The notes under the pieces: model-generated
Database searches by the model: none
Seen by the model: only the letters and a program-made list of their open reading frames with translations
Told to the model about the DNA's origin: nothing
Source: an uncultured Altererythrobacter sp.
GTDB lineage: Bacteria > Pseudomonadota > Alphaproteobacteria > Sphingomonadales > Sphingomonadaceae
DNA: 33,482 bases
Assembly: GCA_938009055.1 (NCBI GenBank)
Contig: CALLIO010000281.1
Coordinates: 1-33,482, forward strand
Direction: 5' to 3'
Program-made: the position numbers and the translations under genes
In this document: positions 13,899 through 21,345 of the stretch, one piece after another
How the letters are laid out: each line of letters begins with the position of its first letter
How positions within the stretch are numbered: position 1 is the stretch's first letter

Positions 13899-15413
13899 AT
13901 GAGCGATATTTCCATTGGCAGTTTCTCACCAAGCGCGGCCGCTCAAGCCTTTCTCGATAAGGGCAAGCACAAGCTTTTCATCGGCGGCGAATGGGTGGAT
14001 GCAAGCGGGGGCGGACATTTTCCAACCCATGATCCGGCCAGTGGTGATGTCATTGGCCAGATCGCAAAGGGTGGAGCAGGCGATGTCGAAAAAGCTGTTA
14101 CCGCCGCGCGCGAGGCTTTCGAAACCGGACCGTGGAGCGCGATGACGCCGATGGAGCGCAGCGCTATACTTCAGCGCATCGCCGATCTGATGGAAGCCAA
14201 TATTGACGAATTGGCAGAACTGGAAACGCTCGATCAGGGCAAGGCGCTGTATGTAGGGCGCTGGGCCGAAATCCCCGGCGCAATCGCGCAGTTTCGCTAC
14301 TTTGCAGGGCTGGCTCCCGCGATTGAGGGATCCTCCATTCCAACCTCAATCAATTACCAGCCAGAGGGTAAAGAAATCTTCGCCTACACACGCAAGGAAG
14401 CTGTGGGCGTCGTGGGCGCAATCGTGCCGTGGAACAGCCCATTGGTGCTCACAGCGATGAAGCTAGCGCCCGCGCTGGCGGCGGGTTGCACATTGGTCTT
14501 GAAACCAGCTGAAGACACTTCGCTCACCGCGCTTCGGCTGGTGGAATTGATGGCAGAGGCGGGTCTTCCTGCTGGGGTCATCAACCTCATTACCGGACTC
14601 GGCGCCGAGGCAGGCTCGCACCTTGCCTCCCATCCCGACGTGAACAAAATCGCCTTTACCGGATCGACAGCCACTGGCCGCGCGATTGTCGATGCGTCCA
14701 AGGGCAATCTTAAGCGCGTCACCTTGGAATTGGGCGGAAAATCGCCGGTCATCATTATGCCGGATGCTGACCTAGATGCTGCAATCCCGGGCGCAGCCAA
14801 TGCGATCTTCTTCAATGGCGGTCAGGTCTGCATCGCGGGCTCGCGGCTCTATGCGCATTCGAGCGTATATGACCAAGTCGTTGAGGGAATTGTCGCAGCG
14901 GCAAAGTCAATCAAACTCGGCCACGGCCTTGATCCGGAAACCCACATGGGCCCGCTGGTTTCCGCACAACATGCGGCGAAGGTCGCAAGCTATATTGAAA
15001 GCGCAAAAGCAGAAGGCGGAACCGTGCATTGCGGCGGTAATGTCACCGGTCCCAATGCCAGCTTCGTCGAGCCGACCGTCATCACCGGATTGGCACCCGA
15101 TGCGAAGGCGCTTTGCGAAGAAATCTTTGGCCCTGTGCTGGTCATCCAGAGCTTTGATAATACCGATGAAGTCGTCGCAGCAGCGAACAACAGTGAATAT
15201 GGCCTTGCAGCTGGCATCTGGTCCGAAGGGCTCTCCAACGCAACGCGGCTTGCTAGCAGGCTGAATGCCGGAACAGTATGGATCAACAGCCATGCGATGT
15301 ATGATGCCTCGCTCCCCATCGGCGGTACCAAGCAATCGGGTTATGGACGCGATAGTGGTCAAGCAGCGCTTGAAAACTATCTGGAGCTTAAGACCGTCTG
15401 CGCTGTTGTATGA
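13899..15413 (+). CDS. NAD(P)-dependent aldehyde dehydrogenase
   Basis: A 504-residue ALDH superfamily member. The catalytic pair is Glu277 (VTLELGGKSPVI) and Cys311 (NGGQVCIAGSR), spaced by 34 residues as in the family. GAIVPWNSPLVLTAMKLAPA, FTGSTATGRAI and EEIFGPVLVI are also conserved. It oxidises an aldehyde (or semialdehyde) to the acid; the substrate cannot be read, though the sequence recalls phenylacetaldehyde and betaine-aldehyde-type enzymes. The start at 13899 has GGGAGA seven bases upstream; the frame remains open to 13806, but that would run inside the deacetylase-fold gene. It overlaps the VOC gene by ATGA. A role in the island would be oxidation of an aldehyde side chain or fragment. 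Confidence 0.93.
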   Translation: MSDISIGSFSPSAAAQAFLDKGKHKLFIGGEWVDASGGGHFPTHDPASGDVIGQIAKGGAGDVEKAVTAAREAFETGPWSAMTPMERSAILQRIADLMEANIDELAELETLDQGKALYVGRWAEIPGAIAQFRYFAGLAPAIEGSSIPTSINYQPEGKEIFAYTRKEAVGVVGAIVPWNSPLVLTAMKLAPALAAGCTLVLKPAEDTSLTALRLVELMAEAGLPAGVINLITGLGAEAGSHLASHPDVNKIAFTGSTATGRAIVDASKGNLKRVTLELGGKSPVIIMPDADLDAAIPGAANAIFFNGGQVCIAGSRLYAHSSVYDQVVEGIVAAAKSIKLGHGLDPETHMGPLVSAQHAAKVASYIESAKAEGGTVHCGGNVTGPNASFVEPTVITGLAPDAKALCEEIFGPVLVIQSFDNTDEVVAAANNSEYGLAAGIWSEGLSNATRLASRLNAGTVWINSHAMYDASLPIGGTKQSGYGRDSGQAALENYLELKTVCAVV

Positions 15414-16315
15414 CCGCGCGCGCGCTTCACCACGGCGCCATTTTGTGCGCGACGGCTGCAGTGCCCGATCTCGATATGGCGCTGGCGGATTATCATGACC
15501 GGCTAGGCTTGAAGATTGTTTTCAAGGGCACAGTGCCCGACGCTCAGGCGCTTTCGTGGGATGCACCAGCGATCGCGGGAAACCGCCAGGCTGTGCTCCA
15601 GCCAACATCCGGCGCGCAAAGCTATATTCGCTTGGTCGAACAACCTTTGGCCGATGGTTTTCGCGCGACACAAACCTATGGTTGGGCCGCATTCGAGCTG
15701 AGCGTTGAAGACGCATTTTCCTGGCCGACAGCCTTGGAAGGCAGCGGGTTTGATATCGTCGGCCCTCCCCGCCATATTGCGGGGCTCGATCATTTGATCG
15801 CGATGCAAATGGTCGGGCGCGGGCAAGAGATGATCTATCTCAACGAAGTGCGCGACAACACGCCGACAACTGATTTGCCAAAGGCGCAATCTCCGGTAGA
15901 TCTAACCTTTATCTGCATTTTGGCAGCCAAGGATCGGCAGGCGGCAACAGACTGGTATTGCGAAAAATTGGGCCTCGATGAAAGCGAGACGCACACGATA
16001 CCCTACTCCTCGATCAACCGCGCGTTTGAGCTGCCCGATACACATAAAACCAGCCTGACCATGGTGCATAAGGGGCGCATGCCGATTATCGAGGTGGATG
16101 GATATCCGGACATAGCCCGTGAACGCCCGACAGTCGCAGGGCAATTGCCGCCCGGAAACTCGATTTTGACGCTGGCGGTCGTTGACCTTGATGCAATTCC
16201 TCTCGAGCCGATCACCAATATCCAGCGCGCGGAAAACGCACCTTATGAGGGCAGGCGATCAGCCACATTTAAAGGGTCAGAGGGCGAGCTAATCGAGCTG
16301 GTCGAGATCAGTTAG
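15410..16315 (+). CDS. Two-domain VOC (glyoxalase/extradiol dioxygenase-like) protein
   Basis: A 301-residue protein with two vicinal-oxygen-chelate repeats. The first starts at HHGAILCATAAVPDLDMALA with a DYHDRLGLKIV helix-strand, and the second at LTFICILAAKDRQAATDWYC followed by EKLGLDE. The closing GSEGELIELVEI includes the Glu that serves as a metal ligand in active members. VOC proteins include ring-cleaving extradiol dioxygenases, glyoxalases, and epimerases. Metal ligands in the first domain are not clear, so I cannot say which it is. It overlaps the ALDH gene by 4 nt and is the last gene of the plus-strand operon; 14 bases separate it from the convergent glpD end. Confidence 0.8.
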   Translation: MTARALHHGAILCATAAVPDLDMALADYHDRLGLKIVFKGTVPDAQALSWDAPAIAGNRQAVLQPTSGAQSYIRLVEQPLADGFRATQTYGWAAFELSVEDAFSWPTALEGSGFDIVGPPRHIAGLDHLIAMQMVGRGQEMIYLNEVRDNTPTTDLPKAQSPVDLTFICILAAKDRQAATDWYCEKLGLDESETHTIPYSSINRAFELPDTHKTSLTMVHKGRMPIIEVDGYPDIARERPTVAGQLPPGNSILTLAVVDLDAIPLEPITNIQRAENAPYEGRRSATFKGSEGELIELVEIS

Positions 16316-16329
16316 AGCCCAATCATCCT

Positions 16330-17841
16330 TCAGACCGTCATCTCGATATAGTCTGAGAGCATCTGCTGGTGCTGGGCATCCAATCTCAGCCCCATCTTGG
16401 TTCTTCGCCACAAGACATCCTGCGCGCTCGATGCCCATTCATTGCGGATCAAATGGTCGACTTCGGCCTGATAGAGCCCGTGTCCAAAATCCCGCCCCAG
16501 ATCAGCGAGACTGGCTGCCTCGCCCAAAAATTGCCGACTGACCGTGCCATATGTGCGGGCATAGCGATTGACTAATTCGAGCGGCAGGAAAGGAAAATCC
16601 TTCGCCAGACCGTCACAAAACTCCGCCGCTTTCGTCACTGGAAAATCGCCGCCAGGCAAAGGCTCATCAGCGGTCCAGCTTCGGCGCGCCAAGTCTGGCA
16701 ACCAATCGGCTAAGAGATCGCAGGCCTCATCAGCAAGCTCGCGGTAGCTGGTAATTTTACCGCCAAATACGGAAAGCACCCCTGCCTCCCCGTTCTCCCC
16801 GCCATCCAGATCCAGACGAAATCCGCGCGTTGCAGCCTCTGCCTTGTCGGCCCCATCGTCGATCAACGGGCGGACACCGGAATACGTCCACACCACTTGT
16901 TCCACTGCAATCTGCTGCTCAAAATATCTGTTCGACGCTTCGCACAAATAGAGCACTTCTTCATCTGATGCCTTGACTTCGCTTAGCAAGCCTTCGTGCT
17001 CAGCTTCCGTGGTGCCGATCAGCGTGAAATCATCTTCATAGGGAATGGCAAAGAATATCCGGCCATCGTCATTCTGACAGAAATACGCCTTGTCGTGCTC
17101 GAACAGCTTTTTCACGATGATGTGCGAACCGCGAACCAACCGGCTTGACGTTGCCGAGGGCATATCATTGCCTGTCAAGATCGCCTCTGCGCTTGGCCCT
17201 GCTGCATTGACCAGAACTTTAGCGCGGCAATGCGTCTGCTTGCCCGATTTATCCTCGGCAATAACGCTCCAATGATCAGCCTCGCGTGCAAAGGAGACGA
17301 CACGGGTTTGCGGGTGAATATGTGCGCCGCGATTGGCCGCATCGCGCGCGTTGAGCACCACCAGCCGTGCATCATCGACCCAGCAATCGGAATATTCCGC
17401 ACCGCTGGCAATATCGCCGCGCAAGACACGCCCTGCCACATCCTTTTTCAGATTGATCGAGCGACTGGTTGGAAGCAGCTTCCTTGCGCCGATATGGTCG
17501 TAGAGAAACAGCCCCAAACGCACCAACCATCCGGGCCGTCCGCCAGGCAAATGCGGCAAAACGAAGCGCATCGGCCACACGATATGCGGCGCGATCGACC
17601 ACAACTTTTCGCGTTCGGACAAAGCATCGCGCACCAGCCCAAACTCAAAGTGCTCCAGATATCGCAATCCGCCGTGGATTAGCTTGGTAGAGGATGAGGA
17701 GGTTCCTGACGCCAGATCATTCGCTTCGAACAATCGAACGCGGACCCCGCGCCCCGCCAGATCGCGCGCTATACCGCAGCCATTGACGCCGCCGCCAATG
17801 ACAATCACATCGTCGGTTTCGTGAGATTCAATGTTAGTCAT
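16330..17841 (-). CDS. glpD: Aerobic glycerol-3-phosphate dehydrogenase
   Basis: A 503-residue FAD enzyme of the GlpD type, close to the 501 residues of the E. coli protein. It oxidises sn-glycerol-3-phosphate to dihydroxyacetone phosphate with electrons to quinone at the inner membrane. The FAD-binding VIVIGGGVNGCGIARDLAG is near the N-terminus, followed by the diagnostic GTSSSSTKLIHGGLRYLE. Also seen are VNAAGPSAE, and PYEDDFTLIGTTEAEH in the cap region, with the ITSYRELAD motif further on. The ATG at 17841 fits the family; a TTG seven codons upstream is less likely. No glpK or glpF lies nearby. The gene converges with the island operon and has the 136-base spacer to the CheB-like gene as its promoter region. 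It is not obviously linked to either neighbour. Confidence 0.93.
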   Translation of the reverse strand: MTNIESHETDDVIVIGGGVNGCGIARDLAGRGVRVRLFEANDLASGTSSSSTKLIHGGLRYLEHFEFGLVRDALSEREKLWSIAPHIVWPMRFVLPHLPGGRPGWLVRLGLFLYDHIGARKLLPTSRSINLKKDVAGRVLRGDIASGAEYSDCWVDDARLVVLNARDAANRGAHIHPQTRVVSFAREADHWSVIAEDKSGKQTHCRAKVLVNAAGPSAEAILTGNDMPSATSSRLVRGSHIIVKKLFEHDKAYFCQNDDGRIFFAIPYEDDFTLIGTTEAEHEGLLSEVKASDEEVLYLCEASNRYFEQQIAVEQVVWTYSGVRPLIDDGADKAEAATRGFRLDLDGGENGEAGVLSVFGGKITSYRELADEACDLLADWLPDLARRSWTADEPLPGGDFPVTKAAEFCDGLAKDFPFLPLELVNRYARTYGTVSRQFLGEAASLADLGRDFGHGLYQAEVDHLIRNEWASSAQDVLWRRTKMGLRLDAQHQQMLSDYIEMTV

Positions 17842-17977
17842 AAACGCGCGGCCATACCCCAAGAGCAGCCAAAAGGGCGTTCAGCCTAGAGTGAAAGAAT
17901 CACAATATCTAATCTTTTGATCAGCGGGCAGGAGCATTGGCTAGTCGGAGCGCAAGAATTTCACGCCCTTTCAGTGT

Positions 17978-19015
17978 TTATGCAGCGAGCGGAGCGGCCT
18001 GCGTCGCATTAATGATCCACTTGCCAAGATCACCGGCTGGCACGTGGGTGACTTCGACATCCAGCCCGCACACAGCATCGAACCGATTGTTGGGTCCGAT
18101 GCTATCACCTTCTTGGACGAGGACGCTCGAGCCTTTTTTGGCTAAAGCTTCGATCCCCCGAACACCGTCTTCATGGCTGGCGGCGAGAACACCGCCAATG
18201 GCCTGGCAGCCGGCGCGCGCGACACTGGCAAACAGCATGTCGGCCGATGGGCGATGTCCTGCAATAGGATCTCGATCAATCAACTTGATGATGGGCGCTT
18301 GGCCATCTTCGATCACGATATGGTGGCTCTTGCCGTAAGCCAGATGCACCGTGCCTGAGACAAGGGGCGCGTCATTTTGCGCCGTGGCGATCTTGCAAGC
18401 GACCGATGGAAGCAGGCGATCAACGGCGCGCTCCGCCATTTCCGCCTCCGCATCGAGCACAATGAGAGTGGGTGGACAGTTTGAAGGCAATGCAGCAATA
18501 ACCTCGCGCATGACTTCGATGCTGTCCGAACTAGCGGCCAGCACCACCACTTTGCCATCAGGTTCATAGCCGCCCATTGCAGCTGCATCATCGCCATCTT
18601 CGCCAGACCCATATTTGGACTGCGCCGCTTTGATGACAATCTCGCCCAGTTTGTTGACGGTCGCGGTGAATTCCTCTTGCGAGGTATGAAGCGGCTTGGG
18701 AAAGCAGTCCACTGCGCCCAATTCCAAAGCCTTTTGCGCGGTGCCTGTGCCTTCTTGAGTCACACTGGAGAGCATGATGACCGGCATTGGCCGCGTTTCC
18801 ATAAGCTCTTCGAGAAATTCCATCCCGGTCATGCCCGGCATTTCCACATCGAGCGTTAGGACGTCAGGCCTAAGCTCCTCGATAACATCGCGCGCGTCAT
18901 CGGCATTGCGGGCCGTGCCGACAACTTCCACGCCCTTGGCTTGATCGAGAATATCGCAAAACAAGGCGCGCATCGCGGCTGAATCATCTACTACAACTAC
19001 GCGGACATTAGACAT
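17978..19015 (-). CDS. CheB paralogue with intact receiver and degenerate methylesterase domain
   Basis: A 345-residue two-domain protein. The receiver (1-120) is intact: acidic pair at 10-11, phospho-acceptor Asp56 (LDVEMPGMTG), and CFPKP with the conserved Lys. The C-terminal domain aligns along its length with CheB methylesterase, but the IGASTGG loop is LAASSDS, the catalytic His of VQH is Asp at about 188 (LIVLDAEAE), the TGMGQDG loop is LAASHEDG, and FGMP is lost. Ser162 and the Asp of EDG remain. By comparison the second CheB in this window has Ser163, His189 and Asp287. I therefore expect no esterase activity, and a role as phosphate sink, receptor-binding decoy or output adaptor. It is divergent from the chemotaxis operon, with a 203-base shared leader. 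Two-residue swaps in a sequencing error would not explain so many changes. Confidence 0.88.
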   Translation of the reverse strand: MSNVRVVVVDDSAAMRALFCDILDQAKGVEVVGTARNADDARDVIEELRPDVLTLDVEMPGMTGMEFLEELMETRPMPVIMLSSVTQEGTGTAQKALELGAVDCFPKPLHTSQEEFTATVNKLGEIVIKAAQSKYGSGEDGDDAAAMGGYEPDGKVVVLAASSDSIEVMREVIAALPSNCPPTLIVLDAEAEMAERAVDRLLPSVACKIATAQNDAPLVSGTVHLAYGKSHHIVIEDGQAPIIKLIDRDPIAGHRPSADMLFASVARAGCQAIGGVLAASHEDGVRGIEALAKKGSSVLVQEGDSIGPNNRFDAVCGLDVEVTHVPAGDLGKWIINATQAAPLAA

Positions 19016-19218
19016 ATTCGTTTCCTGTCATCATGGGGATCAGAACCTGGCGTGTTGACCAGATGACCGCGTATAGATTGCAGAACGCAAACAAACGCCT
19101 GCGCCGCTCTAAGGAACACTTACTAGAAGCGGATCAAACACCTCTTCAGCCGTGACCGCTAGTCCTGAAAATCACAGGGCCGGCAAAGCGGCTTTTCAAC
19201 AAACTATGAGGTTGTTTC
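19016..19218. other. Divergent leader between CheB-like gene and MCP
   Basis: This 203-base stretch is the longest gap between genes. It must hold promoters for both directions. I find no clear sigma-28 or sigma-54 flagellar-type promoter. Near the MCP there are two small inverted repeats in tandem: CCTG and CAGG with a 7-base loop, then GCCG and CGGC with a 6-base loop followed by TTTT (19179-19196). Each is short, so a structural role is only a possibility. GAGG seven bases before the MCP ATG is a clear ribosome binding site. Confidence 0.4.
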
Positions 19219-21060
19219 ATGAGCATTCAGCGGCTGAGCCGACTTGGCGGTATCGCAGTGATTGGTTTTATTTTGTTGGCCGCGATGGTGGCTGCTTGGG
19301 GCATCAATGAAATTCGCTTCGGCGGGGAGATGCATCGCAAGAGTCAGCAGCTCAATGAATTCAACGCCGATATTCTCCCCCCGCCCGAATATCTGGTTGA
19401 GCCCTTCATGGAATCGCTGCTTCTGGCAAAATATCCAGAGGAGTACGCTTTCCATGCTGAAAAGCTTGCCGAACAAAGAGAGGTCTGGGTTGAACGCGCA
19501 GACTATTGGGCGCAGTCCGACCTTGATGCACAGCTAAAAACTGGAGTGGCAGCAACTGTCGCTAATGAAGGGCGTGCATTTTGGAACGAAGTGGACGAAA
19601 GGCTGAAACCTGCCGTCCGAAGCGGCAACACCGAAGCGGTCAACCGTTCCCTCAACCGATTGCTCGCCATCTATCGCGACCACCGCACAGCGATCGACGG
19701 CCTGGTGGCCAATACGGCGCAAATTCAAGGCGAGCTTGAGGCGACAAGCGCTTCGCGGGTTGCTTGGATCAGCCTCTTGCTCGCACTGTCCGGTGTGTTG
19801 ATTGTCGCCTCCACGATCGCTGGCATTCTTTTGATCCAACGCAAGGTTCTCAAGCCGCTTTCAACCACTGCAGACACCATGGCCAGCATGGCCAGCGGTG
19901 ACTTGGAGGTTGGCCAGACAAGCGAGCATCGCCAGGACGAAATCGGCACAATGACGCGCTCGATTGAAGTCTTCCGCGAGGCCTCGCGTGCCCAGCACGA
20001 TAGTGCGGCCAAACAGGAACGCATCGTCAAGCGGCTTTCGGGCGCACTCGAAGAGCTTGCAGACGGCAACCTCACTGTTTCGATCAACGAAGCAATGGAC
20101 CCTGAATACGAAGCTCTGCGCGAAGCCTTCAACTCCTCAGTTGAGCGTTTGGCCGAGATGATCGATCAGGTCCGAACCTCTGCAGGAAGCGTCAACACTG
20201 GCGCTGACGAAATCCGCGCCGCTTCCGATGATTTGGCGCGCCGCAATGAACAGCAGGCCGCCAGCCTTGAGGAAACCGCAGCCGCGATGAGCCAAGTTAC
20301 CGATCTGGTCAAAAAATCCGCTGACAACGCCGCTCAAGCACAAGGATCGATGGCGGAAACCCATCGCGAAGCAGCCGAAGGCGGAGATGTCGTCAAGAAG
20401 GCGGTGAACGCGATGGCATCGATTGAAAAATCAGCCCAAGAGATCACGCAGATTATCGATGTGATCGATGGAATTGCATTCCAGACCAACCTGCTCGCTC
20501 TTAATGCAGGCGTCGAAGCTGCAAGGGCAGGTGATGCTGGCAAGGGCTTTGCTGTTGTCGCCAACGAGGTCCGCGCGCTGGCCCAGCGCAGCGCCGATGC
20601 TGCTCGCGACATCAAAGAGCTTATCAACGCCAGTACCCAGCAAGTGGGCGATGGGGTCAACCTTGTCGATGAAACCGGCGAATTGCTCGAAGCTATTGTT
20701 ACTCGTGTGGCAGCAGTCACCGAACAAGTCAGCGATATTGCCGAAATGGCCGCGACGCAGGCGAACAATCTCGAGCAGGTGAATGGTTCGGTTAGCGATA
20801 TGGACCGGATGACGCAGCAAAATGCCGCAATGGTCGAGGAATCGACAGCCGCAGCGCGCAGCCTTGCAGATGAAGCGGGTGAATTAGGCCGGCTCGTCAA
20901 ACAGTTCCAAGTTCCGGGTGAAGGCCAGGGCTTCTCTCAATTTTCTGGCTCACCTGCCCCGAAAGCAAGCCCTTCGCGTGCGAAGATTACATCCCCTCGT
21001 GTGAGCGGGAACCTCGCCCTTAAGGAAACTCCCGACGACCAGGATTGGAGCGAATTCTAA
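19219..21060 (+). CDS. Methyl-accepting chemotaxis protein
   Basis: A 613-residue inner-membrane chemoreceptor. The first membrane segment is at about residues 9-30, a periplasmic helical domain of about 150 residues follows (with [11 protein letters not shown]), and the second membrane segment is at about 180-205. Then comes a HAMP domain, a second HAMP-like stretch ([20 protein letters not shown]), and the kinase-control hairpin around residues 412-460 ([20 protein letters not shown]). The last residues are DDQDWSEF, a W-x-x-F pentapeptide like the NWETF tether for CheR and CheB. It is the first gene of the che operon and probably feeds the CheA encoded two genes on. The ligand is unknown. 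A link to the catabolic island is possible but the sequence does not show it. Confidence 0.95.
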   Translation: MSIQRLSRLGGIAVIGFILLAAMVAAWGINEIRFGGEMHRKSQQLNEFNADILPPPEYLVEPFMESLLLAKYPEEYAFHAEKLAEQREVWVERADYWAQSDLDAQLKTGVAATVANEGRAFWNEVDERLKPAVRSGNTEAVNRSLNRLLAIYRDHRTAIDGLVANTAQIQGELEATSASRVAWISLLLALSGVLIVASTIAGILLIQRKVLKPLSTTADTMASMASGDLEVGQTSEHRQDEIGTMTRSIEVFREASRAQHDSAAKQERIVKRLSGALEELADGNLTVSINEAMDPEYEALREAFNSSVERLAEMIDQVRTSAGSVNTGADEIRAASDDLARRNEQQAASLEETAAAMSQVTDLVKKSADNAAQAQGSMAETHREAAEGGDVVKKAVNAMASIEKSAQEITQIIDVIDGIAFQTNLLALNAGVEAARAGDAGKGFAVVANEVRALAQRSADAARDIKELINASTQQVGDGVNLVDETGELLEAIVTRVAAVTEQVSDIAEMAATQANNLEQVNGSVSDMDRMTQQNAAMVEESTAAARSLADEAGELGRLVKQFQVPGEGQGFSQFSGSPAPKASPSRAKITSPRVSGNLALKETPDDQDWSEF

Positions 21061-21084
21061 ACGAACACCAGCGGGAGTGTGCCC

Positions 21085-21345
21085 ATGCAAATAATTGAAT
21101 TGCCATCCCATTGTGACCGGGCGGCGGCAGCCGCGCTGCATCCAGAATTCCTTGCCGCTGCTGGCGAGAAGGCAACCAAAGTGGATGCGAGCAAGGTTGA
21201 GAGATTGGGCTTTGCAGTGATGCAACTGCTCGTCTCTGCAGACCATACTGAAGGGGGCATTGCTCTGAATGCCCCTTCAGAACCCTTCGTTGATACGCTG
21301 CGTTTGGCGGGCCTCGAAACACTGCTTGCTGACGGAGCTGAATGA
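21085..21345 (+). CDS. STAS-domain protein of the chemotaxis operon
   Basis: An 86-residue protein with a STAS-like pattern: short strands and helices with DASKVERLGFAVMQLLVSAD in the middle, where the Asp-Ala-Ser-Lys-Val segment matches the region of the phosphorylatable Ser in anti-sigma-factor antagonists, then a helical end FVDTLRLAGLETLLADGAE. GGGAG seven bases upstream favours ATG 21085 over GTG 21079. It lies 24 bases after the MCP and overlaps cheA by ATGA. Small STAS proteins are often found between MCP and CheA in alphaproteobacterial clusters; their role in signalling is not settled. Confidence 0.72.
   Translation: MQIIELPSHCDRAAAAALHPEFLAAAGEKATKVDASKVERLGFAVMQLLVSADHTEGGIALNAPSEPFVDTLRLAGLETLLADGAE

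Noticed and set aside
17872-17971. Inverted AAAGGGCGT and ACGCCCTTT near the glpD and CheB-like genes
   Set aside because: The arms are about 80 bases apart, with no T-run; neither a terminator nor a convincing operator.
20334-20900. Minus-strand 188-codon open frame rich in Ser and Ala
   Set aside because: Antisense to the MCP signalling domain; composition is what the complement of that helical region gives.
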